Below are positions 17,621 to 26,094 of a DNA stretch of 64,000 nt, piece after piece (the stretch's first letter is position 1; every line of letters begins with the position of its first letter). Where the stretch lies: the NCBI GenBank assembly GCA_963717945.1, contig CAVQXT010000001.1, forward strand, positions 62,001 to 126,000, written 5' to 3'. This DNA comes from FEN-299 sp963717945. Lineage in GTDB: Bacteria > Acidobacteriota > Vicinamibacteria > Vicinamibacterales > Fen-181. The translations under genes and the position numbers were made by a program. A model generated the notes under the pieces. It was not told where the DNA came from. It was given only the letters and a program-made list of their open reading frames with translations, and did not search any database.

Positions 17621-17950
17621 ATTACCCCGCGCAGCGAATCGCCTCGCCGCGGATCATCCGTCCGAAGGACGAGACGGTCAAGCGTCGAGGTAAAGATTTC
17701 CGTGCAAGACAGGCCGTAGGAGATTTTTGTCGCCCCAACTGGAGATTAACTGCGGATCCGGTATACAATCCCCCAGCGACATTTGCTTGTAACATGTTGC
17801 TCATATGCCAGTTACTCGGCGAGGCGGTATTTGATCGGTTCGACGGTATGGTGGCCGTGCGTTTGCATGGCTGAGGTCGGAATTGACCCTCTTGGTGTGC
17901 AATAGCGCGGCAGATTGTGCAGGTTCGGACATCAGGCCCACGAGGGATGA

Positions 17951-19255
17951 GTGCAGACGCCACTGGACATTGACGAAGGGGATCGCCTCCGCCGCCGCGC
18001 CGCGGTGATGCGCTTTCTCAGCCATCTGAGAGAGAGCGCCAACGAGCGCGATCTCATGTTGTCGGTGGTCCAGGCGGGCGCGGTGTGGTACGACCTCGAC
18101 GCGCGGGCCTACCGTCGCGAGCTCGACGGCCGCTTCTCGCTCGAAGCGTGGCTGCCGGGCGCCGAGGTGGCAAACCGTCCGCAGTCGCTCGACGTCGGGG
18201 CCATGCTGGACCAGGACGCCCCGACCCGGATCTCGTCGATCGCCGATCTCGAGCAGTTCGGATGGGAGTCGGTGCAGGGCGAGGCCGTGCTGCTGCCGAT
18301 CGTCGCGTGGGGCCGCATGAACCGGCTGCTGGTCCTGGCCGGCCAGGTCGATCGCGACGTCGAAGCCATTCTCGTCGCCGTGTGCAAGTCGGCCGGCGCC
18401 GTGCTGGAGCAGCTCGGGGAGCGGCGGAGCCGGACTGTCCGCGCCCGGCTGGTCCGCCGCACCGGTGAGATGGAGGGGGCGTTCCAGGCCTCGGCCCACG
18501 ACATCGCCACCGAATACGTGGCCGCCGTGGACGCCTCGGCGGTGCGGGTGGCCGTGACGCGCCCGGGGCAGCCGACGGTGACGGTTTGCTCGACCGGCGA
18601 TTCGGTCTGGGCCTCCAGCCCGGTGCCGGTCCTGGCGCCCGGCGCGATCGACGCGAGCGCGGCCCGGATCGCGCTCGGGTTTGCCTTGATCAAGGGCGCG
18701 AGCGGCGTGGTGGAACTCCTGGCGCCCCCGTCGCGGCCGTTCACGCCGGAGAGCGTGCAGGCGGCGCAGGCCGGGCTCGACGTGCTGAGCGTCTGGCTGG
18801 CCGGCATTTCCATCGGCTTCTCGAAGACGCCGGGCGACCGGGCGCTCCACGCTCCCGCGTCTCCGCCGTTCGAGGACGCGATGCGCGACGAGCTGGCGCG
18901 CGCCGCGCGCCTCAGCCTGAGCGGAGGGGTGCTGGTGGCCAGCGTGCCGGGCGCCGGGGGGCCCGACCCCCGGGTGCTCTCGGTCGTCATTCGCACGGTG
19001 CGCGCGGAGTTGAGGTCGGCCGATTTGCTCGGGCAGCTGACGGGCGGCGATGTGGCCGCGGTGCTCCTGAGGACGAATCCCGAGGGGGTGGCGCGGGCCG
19101 CCGAGCGCGTGCGTGAGCGGCTCGAATCGCTGGCGCGGGCGCACGAATTGCCGCCCGTGGCGCTGGGACACGTGCTTTACCAGGGCGGGCAGGGCGGCTC
19201 TCCCGCCGCGCTCGTGGAGAAGGCCCGCCAGCAGGCGGGATTGGCGTTCAGCTAG
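17951..19255 (+). CDS. GAF-like protein with degenerate GGDEF domain
   Basis: 434 residues. The N-terminal ~190 residues are GAF-like; residues about 190-300 form a second sensor-like region. The C-terminal ~130 residues align by pattern with GGDEF domains (RSADLLGQLTGGDVAAVLLRT), but the signature reads TGGDV instead of GGDEF and the substrate Asp-x-Asp region is lost, so cyclase activity is unlikely and a binding or regulatory role is more probable. Start GTG 17951 has GAGGGA upstream. It opens the region leading to the PilZ and exopolysaccharide genes, a reasonable context for c-di-GMP signalling. Confidence 0.7.
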   Translation: MQTPLDIDEGDRLRRRAAVMRFLSHLRESANERDLMLSVVQAGAVWYDLDARAYRRELDGRFSLEAWLPGAEVANRPQSLDVGAMLDQDAPTRISSIADLEQFGWESVQGEAVLLPIVAWGRMNRLLVLAGQVDRDVEAILVAVCKSAGAVLEQLGERRSRTVRARLVRRTGEMEGAFQASAHDIATEYVAAVDASAVRVAVTRPGQPTVTVCSTGDSVWASSPVPVLAPGAIDASAARIALGFALIKGASGVVELLAPPSRPFTPESVQAAQAGLDVLSVWLAGISIGFSKTPGDRALHAPASPPFEDAMRDELARAARLSLSGGVLVASVPGAGGPDPRVLSVVIRTVRAELRSADLLGQLTGGDVAAVLLRTNPEGVARAAERVRERLESLARAHELPPVALGHVLYQGGQGGSPAALVEKARQQAGLAFS

Positions 19256-19375
19256 ATCGACGCTCTGACGGCCGGGTGGACTTGTGCCGATAGACTCTGA
19301 TACCGCGCGCTCCGGCGCGTCTCGGCCCGCGGGGCCGGGACGGGACGGGTTCCGGCTTTACGCGAGGATGCACCG

Positions 19376-19741
19376 ATGACGTTCAAGGAACGACTGGGCG
19401 ACAGGCGAACGGACCTGCGCTTCGAGATCATCGGCCAGTTGTGGGGGGCGCTCGAGGCGATCGACTACCTCCCGCTCAAGAACCTCGCGCGGGGAGGCGC
19501 CTTGGTCGAGGCGGAGGCGCCGATTGGCGCCCAGTCGTTCCGGGCACTCCGGTTCGGGTTCAACGGCGTGACCCAGGAAGTGGCGGTGCGGGTGCGCCAC
19601 GTCACCTCGCGCCCGACCGCGGACGGCGACCGGTACCTGGTCGGGTTGGAGTTCGTGGAGCCGAGCGCCGCCGCGCTTGATCAGATCGATCGGATCATCG
19701 AGGCGCGCCTGGCCGAGATGAAGCCGGTTCCGGAGGCCTAG
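19376..19741 (+). CDS. PilZ-like domain protein, atypical
   Basis: 121 residues, single beta-barrel domain. The N-terminal arginine cluster DRRTDLRF (8-15) matches the PilZ RxxxR c-di-GMP motif, but the second motif is NLARGG (36-41), lacking the usual Ser, so ligand binding may be altered. It lies 3 bases before a second, canonical PilZ gene, implying cotranscription and possibly paired function in controlling the downstream exopolysaccharide genes. Confidence 0.75.
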   Translation: MTFKERLGDRRTDLRFEIIGQLWGALEAIDYLPLKNLARGGALVEAEAPIGAQSFRALRFGFNGVTQEVAVRVRHVTSRPTADGDRYLVGLEFVEPSAAALDQIDRIIEARLAEMKPVPEA

Positions 19742-19744
19742 TCC

Positions 19745-20086
19745 ATGTCTGACGCCATCCTCGAACGGCGCCGCGAACCGCGCGTGCCCATGAGAGACGA
19801 AGAACGGATCGGCGTGCCCGTGGGGCTGACCGTTCGGCTGGTGGACATCAGCGCGGGCGGAGTCCTGCTGTTCTCGCCGCAGAAGCTCCGCCTCGGCCAG
19901 AAGGCCCGCCTGCGCACGACGCTCGGCGCCGACCCGTTCAACGTGGACATCGAGGTTCGGCGCGTCGCCGACGGCGGGCCCTCGGTCGCCGCGCGCGGCG
20001 GCTACCGGATCGGCGCGATCTTCAGCGGCGTGGACGAAGCCGCCAGCCGCAGCGTGCGTCACTTCCTCGGCGGAGAACCCCAGTAA
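19745..20086 (+). CDS. PilZ domain protein
   Basis: 113 residues. Both c-di-GMP contact motifs are canonical: RRREPR (8-13) and DISAGG (34-39), followed by the family beta-barrel (LRLGQKARLRTTL, RRVADGG, YRIGAIFSGVD). Expected to be a cytoplasmic c-di-GMP receptor. It comes directly after the atypical PilZ gene and 54 bases before a sigma-54 activator, at the head of the exopolysaccharide cluster. Confidence 0.88.
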   Translation: MSDAILERRREPRVPMRDEERIGVPVGLTVRLVDISAGGVLLFSPQKLRLGQKARLRTTLGADPFNVDIEVRRVADGGPSVAARGGYRIGAIFSGVDEAASRSVRHFLGGEPQ

Positions 20087-20140
20087 GACGGCCGGCCGGG
20101 GGTTCGGTTCCGCGACGGCAGGGTTCGAGGCTTTCGAGCG

Positions 20141-21208
20141 ATGAGAAGAAACGGGCAAGCGCAACTGATCGGCACCAGTCTTCCGATCATCGATCTGAAG
20201 GCAGAGATCGATCGCGTCGCCCGTTCGGATGCCAAGGTCCTCGTCACCGGCGAGAGCGGGACGGGCAAGGAACTGGTGGCGGCCGCCATCCACATGAACA
20301 GCCAGCGGGCCTCCCGCGCGTTTGTGGCGGTCAACTGCGCCGGCCTGCCCGAGACGCTGCTCGAATCGGAACTCTTCGGCCACGTGAAGGGGAGCTTCAC
20401 CGGCGCCTACCGCGACAAGCAGGGCAAGCTCGAACTGGCGGACCAGGGCACGGTGTTCCTGGACGAAATCGGGGAGATGACCCCCCGCCTGCAGGGGCTG
20501 CTGCTGAGGTTCCTCGAAACCGGCGAGCTGCAGAAGGTCGGCGCCGACCAGGCCGCCGGCGCGGTCGACGTCCGCGTGATCGCGGCCACCAACCGCAACC
20601 TGGTCGAGATGGTGAGCCAGGGCTCGTTCCGCGAAGACCTCTATTACCGGCTCAACGTCATCCACCTGCACGTCCCGCCGCTCCGCGAGCGCCGGGACGA
20701 CATCCCGATACTGGCCGAGCACTTCCTCCGCTACTTCACCCGCAACGGGATGTACCCGGCCAAGACGCTGGCGCCCGAAGCCGTCGCGGCGCTGGTCGAG
20801 TACACCTGGCCCGGCAACGTCCGCGAGCTCGAGAACGTCATCGAGCGCCTGGTGGTGACCGGGCAGAAGGAACTCATCGTCGCCGAGGACCTGCCGATCG
20901 AGGTCCGCGCGCAGCACAACGTGATGATCCGCCCCAAGCGGGAGCGGCGGCGGACGGTGGCCGACGACCTCTACAACCGCCTGGTCGAGGGGCGGGAATC
21001 GTTCTGGAACGTGGTGTATCCGCTGTACATGCAGCGGGAGATCACCCGCACGAACGTGCGCGACCTGGTGCGCAAGGGGCTCGAAGAGGCCCGCGGCAAC
21101 TACAAGATCGTCACGCGGCTGTTCAACATGGACACGCGCGACTACAAGAAGTTCCTCAACTTCCTCCGCAAGCACGACTGCCAGCTGCCGTTCAAGGAAT
21201 ACAGGTAG
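20141..21208 (+). CDS. sigma-54-dependent transcriptional activator (AAA+)
   Basis: 355 residues. The AAA+ domain has Walker A GESGTGKE (37-44), the sigma-54 contact loop GSFTGA (84-89, Ser in place of Ala of GAFTGA), Walker B GTVFLDEIGEM, and VREL/arginine-finger region TWPGNVRELENVIE. There is no receiver or GAF domain in front; the protein starts almost at the AAA+ fold, like PspF. The C-terminus (EEARGNYKIVTRLFNM, RDYKKFLNFLRKH) is a divergent Fis-type helix-turn-helix. Probably activates the adjoining exopolysaccharide genes; how it is switched is unclear, but the PilZ neighbours could be involved. Confidence 0.9.
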   Translation: MRRNGQAQLIGTSLPIIDLKAEIDRVARSDAKVLVTGESGTGKELVAAAIHMNSQRASRAFVAVNCAGLPETLLESELFGHVKGSFTGAYRDKQGKLELADQGTVFLDEIGEMTPRLQGLLLRFLETGELQKVGADQAAGAVDVRVIAATNRNLVEMVSQGSFREDLYYRLNVIHLHVPPLRERRDDIPILAEHFLRYFTRNGMYPAKTLAPEAVAALVEYTWPGNVRELENVIERLVVTGQKELIVAEDLPIEVRAQHNVMIRPKRERRRTVADDLYNRLVEGRESFWNVVYPLYMQREITRTNVRDLVRKGLEEARGNYKIVTRLFNMDTRDYKKFLNFLRKHDCQLPFKEYR

Positions 21209-21302
21209 GCGCCCCTCGTCCCTGTGTCGTGACAAAATTCGTCTTAAAGTGCCAAAGCTGTGGCCGGGATTGGCCGATAGAATACGTACCAAGAGGTGTG
21301 CG

Positions 21303-21995
21303 GTGCACAAATTTCGAATTTCGACGCTCGTGCTGACGCTGGCGGGGCTGACGATGACGGCCGCCGCCGCGACGACCCAGCCGCCTTCGCAGGCTGCGCC
21401 TGCTACGGCGAGCCAGGGGGGAACGAAGCCGGCGGCGCAGGCACCGGCCGCCGCGCAGGCGCCCAAGCCGATTGCGCCGCTGGTCGTCGCCCAGGGCGTG
21501 ACGCCGCCGCCCGACTACGTGATCGGGCCCGACGACGTGCTGCAGGTGGTGTTCTGGCGGGAGAAGGACATGTCGTCGGAGGTGACGGTCAGGCCCGACG
21601 GGATGATCACGCTCCCGCTGCTCAACGACGTCCAGGCCGGCGGTCTCACCCCGGACCAGCTTCGCGACAAGATCGACGAGCTGTCGAAGAAGTTCCTCCA
21701 GGAAGAGCCGACCGTCAGCGTCACCGTCAAGACGATCAACAGCCGGAAGGTGTTCATCACGGGCGCCGTCACCAGGCCGGGCCCCTACCTGCTCACCTCT
21801 CCCGTCACGGTGCTGCAGGTCATCTCGATGGCGGGCGGCCTGACCGAGTTCGCGAACCAGACGAAGATCGCGGTGATGCGGCAGGAGAACGGCAAGCTGG
21901 TGCGCTACCCGTTCAACTACAAGGACGTGGCCAAGGGAAAGAACCTGGAGCAGAACATCCAGTTGAAGCCGGGGGACACCGTCATCGTACCGTAG
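21303..21995 (+). CDS. polysaccharide export protein (Wza/EpsE-like, poly_export and SLBB)
   Basis: Periplasmic/outer-membrane component of the export channel. A signal peptide covers about residues 1-22, followed by a Pro/Ala-rich linker. The poly_export domain is DYVIGPDDVLQVVFWRE through VRPDGMITLPLLNDVQAGG, then an SLBB domain (KVFITGAVTRPGPYLL, VLQVISMAGGLTEFA) and a C-terminal KPGDTVIVP. 230 residues, short as in exosortase-type loci. I take GTG 21303 (AGAGGTG four bases upstream) over the longer open frame because it gives a normal signal peptide. The stop TAG begins a dispersed repeat. Confidence 0.9.
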   Translation: MHKFRISTLVLTLAGLTMTAAAATTQPPSQAAPATASQGGTKPAAQAPAAAQAPKPIAPLVVAQGVTPPPDYVIGPDDVLQVVFWREKDMSSEVTVRPDGMITLPLLNDVQAGGLTPDQLRDKIDELSKKFLQEEPTVSVTVKTINSRKVFITGAVTRPGPYLLTSPVTVLQVISMAGGLTEFANQTKIAVMRQENGKLVRYPFNYKDVAKGKNLEQNIQLKPGDTVIVP

Positions 21996-22115
21996 GGGCG
22001 GGATGCAGGGCGGGAAGTAAGAAATACGAAGTAGTGGCTAGTGGTCAGTGGCTAGTGGCTGGTCGATCACGCGAATCACGCGTGCGGGCCCGAAGCCTGA
22101 AGCCTGAAGCCGAGC
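21991..22115. repeat. composite dispersed repeat element, copy B (plus orientation)
   Basis: Starts at the export-gene stop (TAGGGGCGGG), then GAAATACGAAGTAGTGGCTA, 7-base AGTGGCT units, core GGTCGATCACG ... CGCGTGCGGGCC and three 7-base AAGCCTG units, ending close to the start of the beta-barrel gene. Matches copy A at 15353-15468 in reverse orientation. Confidence 0.8.
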
Positions 22116-22125
22116 AGGATCCTCG

Positions 22126-23433
22126 ATGCTCAATCGTCGATTTCGGGTGCGTGTCGTTGGCGCAATGCTCGCGCTCGTGGTGTGCGCGGCGCCGGCCCAC
22201 GCGCAGCGTCCCCGCCCCGACCGCCCGTACCGCGGCCTGTTCGGCGGCAACGGCGGCGACCCGAACAGCACGCAGCAGCTCGATCTCAACCTGTCCCTGT
22301 TCGGGGCGTACGACCAGAACATCCTCGCCGACACCGGCCAGATCGGGATCGACCCCCGCTTCCAGAGGAGCGGCAATGTCGACAACGGGACGCTCTCGCT
22401 CGACTACACGCGCCGCGCCGGCCGCGCGACGGTCGACTTCACCGGCGGCACGTCGTATCGCTATTACCCGTCGAGCGGCGAGATGAGCGGGTCCTCCTGG
22501 TTCATGAGCGGGGGACTCTCCACGAAGCTGTCGCCGAGGACCGACTTCAAGGCCACCGAGAGCGCCAGCTACCTGCCGTTCTATTCGCTCGGCGCCGTCC
22601 CCGGCCTGACGCCGGGCGTGCCGGGAGAGGTCCTGCCGATCCTCACCGATTACCCGCTGGTCCAGGACTCGGCCGTTTCGATATCCTCGTCGGCCTCGCT
22701 CGAGCACCGTTTGTCGCCGCGCACGTCGTTCTCGGCCGACTACCTGGCGCAGTTCACCAGATACCGGGCGTCGGACCGGGCTTATGACAACTGGCTGGCG
22801 GGCGGCCGCTACAGCCGTAACCTGAGCAGCCGTACTGCGATGCGGCTCGGGTATCACTACCGCCGCCTCGACTACACCACCTTCGGCGCGAGCGCGCCGA
22901 CCCAGGGCCACGACATCGACTTCGGCATGGACGTCACCCGCCCGTTGTCGCCGTCTCGCACGATGAAGTACGGATTTACCGTGGGCACGTCGATCTACAC
23001 GAGCGGCGCGCTGACCCATTACCTGGCGACGGCGAGCGGCTACGTCGATCGTCAGGTCAGCCGGAGCTGGTCGGCCGGCTTCTCGTACAACCGCGGTGTG
23101 CAATACGTGGCGGGGTTCCCGAACCCGTTCTTCTCCGACTCGGTGACGGCCAGCCTGAACGGGTTCGTCAGTTCGCGGTCGCGCGTGAATCTGAGCGCCG
23201 CCTACAGCAGCGGACAGGCCGGCATCGCCACGTCGAACCAGGGGTACAGCACCTATTCCGGCGTGGCCGGCTACCAGTTGGCGGTCGGCAGGTTCATCGC
23301 GTTGTTCACCGAATACCACTATTACCATTACATCTTCGACCCGACCGTCGTGCTCCCGGTCGGGATGAACCGCGGGTTGAATCGTCAGAGTATCCGTGTC
23401 GGCCTGAATCTCTGGGTGCCGTTGCTGCGGTAG
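22126..23433 (+). CDS. outer-membrane beta-barrel protein of exopolysaccharide locus
   Basis: 435 residues. Signal peptide (VVGAMLALVVCAAPAHAQ), then alternating amphipathic strands rich in aromatic residues throughout (GTLSLDYTRRAGRATVDF, YLAQFTRYRA, HYHYRRLDYTTF-like segments), typical of a barrel of roughly 14-18 strands. Located between the export protein and the chain-length protein, the place where exosortase-type loci encode their outer-membrane protein; a role in polymer passage or surface retention is inferred from position only. Confidence 0.75.
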   Translation: MLNRRFRVRVVGAMLALVVCAAPAHAQRPRPDRPYRGLFGGNGGDPNSTQQLDLNLSLFGAYDQNILADTGQIGIDPRFQRSGNVDNGTLSLDYTRRAGRATVDFTGGTSYRYYPSSGEMSGSSWFMSGGLSTKLSPRTDFKATESASYLPFYSLGAVPGLTPGVPGEVLPILTDYPLVQDSAVSISSSASLEHRLSPRTSFSADYLAQFTRYRASDRAYDNWLAGGRYSRNLSSRTAMRLGYHYRRLDYTTFGASAPTQGHDIDFGMDVTRPLSPSRTMKYGFTVGTSIYTSGALTHYLATASGYVDRQVSRSWSAGFSYNRGVQYVAGFPNPFFSDSVTASLNGFVSSRSRVNLSAAYSSGQAGIATSNQGYSTYSGVAGYQLAVGRFIALFTEYHYYHYIFDPTVVLPVGMNRGLNRQSIRVGLNLWVPLLR

Positions 23434-23439
23434 GCGGTC

Positions 23440-23498
23440 CGGTACGTAGGCCGGCCCTTCAGGGCCGGCGCCGCGTAAGCCGTAAGCCGTAAGCCGCT
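23440..23498. repeat. palindrome plus heptad repeat
   Basis: A GC palindrome (GGCCGGCCCTTCAGGGCCGG at about 23452-23471) is followed by 7-base CCGTAAG units at 23474-23498, directly before the ribosome-binding site of the chain-length gene. Confidence 0.65.
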
Positions 23499-23516
23499 CA
23501 AGTAAGCGAGGAACCT

Positions 23517-25097
23517 GTGCTGCCTGGCAAGAAATACACACCGGAAGACGTCGTTCGGCTCGCGTGGCGCCGAAAGTGGCTGATCCTGCTCCCCTTCGTG
23601 GTGGTGTCGATCGGGACGGCGCTCGTGGCGCACAACTTGCCGGACCGGTACCGTTCCGACGCCCTCATCCTGGTGAAGCCGCAGCAGGTGCCCGAGTCGT
23701 ACGTCAAGCCGGCCGTGACGACTCCAATCGAGGACCGCCTGGCCGCGATCAGCCAGCGAATCCTCAGCCGCACACGCCTCGAAGCGATCGTCAACGAATT
23801 CAATCTCTATTCCCGCGAGCGCGGGCGCGAGCGCCGGCTGATGGAGGACGTGATCGACCAGATGAGGAAGGACATCGAAGTCCAGCCGGTCAAGGGCGAT
23901 GCGTTCCGCGTGAGTTACGTGTCGCCGGAACCCAAGATAGCCATGAAGGTGGCCGACAGGCTGGCGGGGGCGTTCAAAGACGAGAGCCTGACCGACCGCA
24001 CCTCGGAGGCCGACAACACGACGAACTTCCTGACGACGCAGCTCGCCGACTCGAAGCGGCAGCTGGAGGACACCGAGAAGAAGCTGGCCGACTACAAGAT
24101 GAAGCATGCCGGCGAGCTGCCGACCGAGCGCGACAGCAACATGCAGGCGATCAACAATCTCCAGATGCAGATCCAGGCCGTGAGGGACGCGACCAGCCGC
24201 GACCTGGACCGGCGGGAGCTGCTGGAGAGAACCATCGCGGACCTGTCGGCGCCCCAGCCGGTCGCGCCGAACGTCACCATTTCCGGCGACGACCCGACGA
24301 TGGTGGCCGGCGGCTCGACCGCGGCGCAGCTGGAGGCGGCGCGCGCCCAGCTGCGGATTCTCGAGACGCGCTACAAGCCCGACCATCCGGACATCGTGCG
24401 CATGAAGCGCGTGATTCACGACCTCGAGGCCAAGCAGCAGGCCGACGCGCTCGCGCGCCCGCTCTCGTCCGGGGCGGTCGGCCAGCCGGCGACGCCCGAG
24501 GAAGCCAGGCAGGCGGCTCGCCTCAAGGACGCCCAGGACGAGGTCGCGATGATCAAACGGCGGATTGCCGACAAGGAGCGCGAGGTGAAGCGCCTGGGCG
24601 GCGATCTGGCGGTTTACCAGGGGCGCGTCGCGGCGACGGCCCAGCGGGAGTCCGAGCTGTCGATCCTGACGCGCGACTACGACACGCTGCGCAAGACCTA
24701 CGACGCGCTGCTCGTCAAGCAGCAGGACTCGAAGGTGGCGGCCAATGTCGTGCGCGGCCAGATGGGCGAACAGTTCGACATACTCGATCCCGCGCGGCTT
24801 CCCGAGAAGCCGATCAGCCCGAACCGGCCGCTCATCGACCTGGCCGGCGCCGTGGCTGGCCTCGGCCTCGGCATCGGCCTGGTGTCGCTGCTCGAATACC
24901 GGGACAGCAGCTTCCGGACCGACGACGAGGTGGTCGGCGCGCTGGCGCTGCCGGTGGTGGCGACCATCCCGCTGATGCTGAGCGCGGGCGAGCGCAAGAC
25001 GATGCGTCGTCGGGCCAGGATCGTCGGCTCGGCGGTCGCGGTCACGGTGGTCGGCCTGCTCGGCGTGGCCGCCTGGGCCTGGTGGAGCTGGCGGTAA
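23517..25097 (+). CDS. polysaccharide chain-length determinant (Wzz/GumC-like)
   Basis: 526 residues. Wzz domain: N-terminal transmembrane helix (about 21-41) after a basic tail, a long periplasmic coiled-coil region (about 150-400, several Arg/Glu/Gln-rich heptad stretches) and a C-terminal membrane helix near 440-465 preceded by the GNVR-type Pro-rich LPEKPISPNRPLI. A further hydrophobic segment ends the protein. Acts in the inner membrane to set polymer length and contacts the export channel and the tyrosine kinase encoded three genes later. GTG start with GCGAGGA upstream. Confidence 0.92.
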   Translation: MLPGKKYTPEDVVRLAWRRKWLILLPFVVVSIGTALVAHNLPDRYRSDALILVKPQQVPESYVKPAVTTPIEDRLAAISQRILSRTRLEAIVNEFNLYSRERGRERRLMEDVIDQMRKDIEVQPVKGDAFRVSYVSPEPKIAMKVADRLAGAFKDESLTDRTSEADNTTNFLTTQLADSKRQLEDTEKKLADYKMKHAGELPTERDSNMQAINNLQMQIQAVRDATSRDLDRRELLERTIADLSAPQPVAPNVTISGDDPTMVAGGSTAAQLEAARAQLRILETRYKPDHPDIVRMKRVIHDLEAKQQADALARPLSSGAVGQPATPEEARQAARLKDAQDEVAMIKRRIADKEREVKRLGGDLAVYQGRVAATAQRESELSILTRDYDTLRKTYDALLVKQQDSKVAANVVRGQMGEQFDILDPARLPEKPISPNRPLIDLAGAVAGLGLGIGLVSLLEYRDSSFRTDDEVVGALALPVVATIPLMLSAGERKTMRRRARIVGSAVAVTVVGLLGVAAWAWWSWR

Positions 25098-25103
25098 CGG
25101 GCG

Positions 25104-26072
25104 ATGTACGAGAACTTCTACGGCCTTCGCGAGCGCCCGTTCGACCTGACGCCGAACCCGAGGTACCTCTACCTGACGGGCGGGCACCGCGAGGCGCTGA
25201 GCAACCTGCAGTACGGCATCACCGGCCGCAAGGGGATGACGCTGCTCATCGGCGAGGCGGGAACCGGCAAGACCACGATCATCCGGGCGGCGATCGACGC
25301 GGTGACGGGGCCGGCGGTGCGGTGCGTCTACCTGAGCAACCCGGTTCTCACGCGCAACGAGTTCTACGAGTTCCTCGCGCGCAAGTTCGAGCTGAGCGCC
25401 CGGGCGGCCGGGTCGAAGGCGTGGTTCCTGTTCGAGCTCGAGGCGTCCCTGCTCGACCGGCACCGCGGCGGCGGCCTGACGGCGCTCGTGATCGACGAGG
25501 CCCAGAGCCTGCCGCACGAGCTGCTCGAGGAGGTCCGGCTGCTGGCCAATTTCGAGACCGCGACCGACAAGCTGCTGCCGGTCGTGCTGGCGGGCCAGCC
25601 CGAGCTGGCCGCGCGGCTCGAGCACGAGGAGATGCGCCAGTTGAAGCAGCGCGTGGCGCTGCGGTGCGACCTGTCGGCGCTCGACGTCCGCGAGACCGCG
25701 TCCTACATCTCGGGCCGGATCGCGATTGCCGGCGGCGACGCGGCCCGCGTCTTCACGCGCGAGGCCGTGCAGGTGATCTACGAGCGGTCGGCGGGCATCC
25801 CGCGGACGATCAGCGTCATCTGCGACAACGCGCTCCTGAGCGGCTTCGCGGCCGGCGTGAAGCCGGTCGGGTCGCCGCTGGTGCTCGAGGTCTGCCGCGA
25901 CTTCAGGCTGCCGGAGTCCAAGACGGCCGGACCGCCGGTGTCGGAGTCCTCGAGCGGGACGGCGGCGCCAGGCGGACCCGGTGGCGCCGGCGCGCCGAAG
26001 CCGGGGAAGACGTCGGGACGCGGTCTTTTCAGCAGCTACACGAAGAAGAAGCGATTTTCGTTCTTTGGATGA
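25104..26072 (+). CDS. ExeA-like AAA ATPase of exopolysaccharide locus
   Basis: 322 residues. Opens with the family signature MYENFYGLRERPFDLTPNPR. Walker A GEAGTGKTT is near residues 50-58 and Walker B ALVIDEAQ near 130. The tail is a Gly/Pro-rich linker ending in a basic stretch, KKKRFSF. This is the ATPase that regularly accompanies XrtA-type exopolysaccharide clusters; its exact role is unknown. It starts 6 bases after the chain-length gene and the kinase follows 22 bases later. Confidence 0.9.
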   Translation: MYENFYGLRERPFDLTPNPRYLYLTGGHREALSNLQYGITGRKGMTLLIGEAGTGKTTIIRAAIDAVTGPAVRCVYLSNPVLTRNEFYEFLARKFELSARAAGSKAWFLFELEASLLDRHRGGGLTALVIDEAQSLPHELLEEVRLLANFETATDKLLPVVLAGQPELAARLEHEEMRQLKQRVALRCDLSALDVRETASYISGRIAIAGGDAARVFTREAVQVIYERSAGIPRTISVICDNALLSGFAAGVKPVGSPLVLEVCRDFRLPESKTAGPPVSESSSGTAAPGGPGGAGAPKPGKTSGRGLFSSYTKKKRFSFFG

Positions 26073-26094
26073 GCACTCGTACAGGTGACGACCG

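Noticed and set aside
17762..17769. TATACAAT as a -10 box for the GAF/GGDEF-like gene
   Set aside because: No convincing -35 at proper spacing; a single hexamer-like match in an AT-richer spacer is weak.
21270..21300. Sigma-54 promoter (TGGCCGGGATTGGCC) before the export gene
   Set aside because: GG-to-GC spacing is one base too short for a -24/-12 promoter; kept only as a near match.
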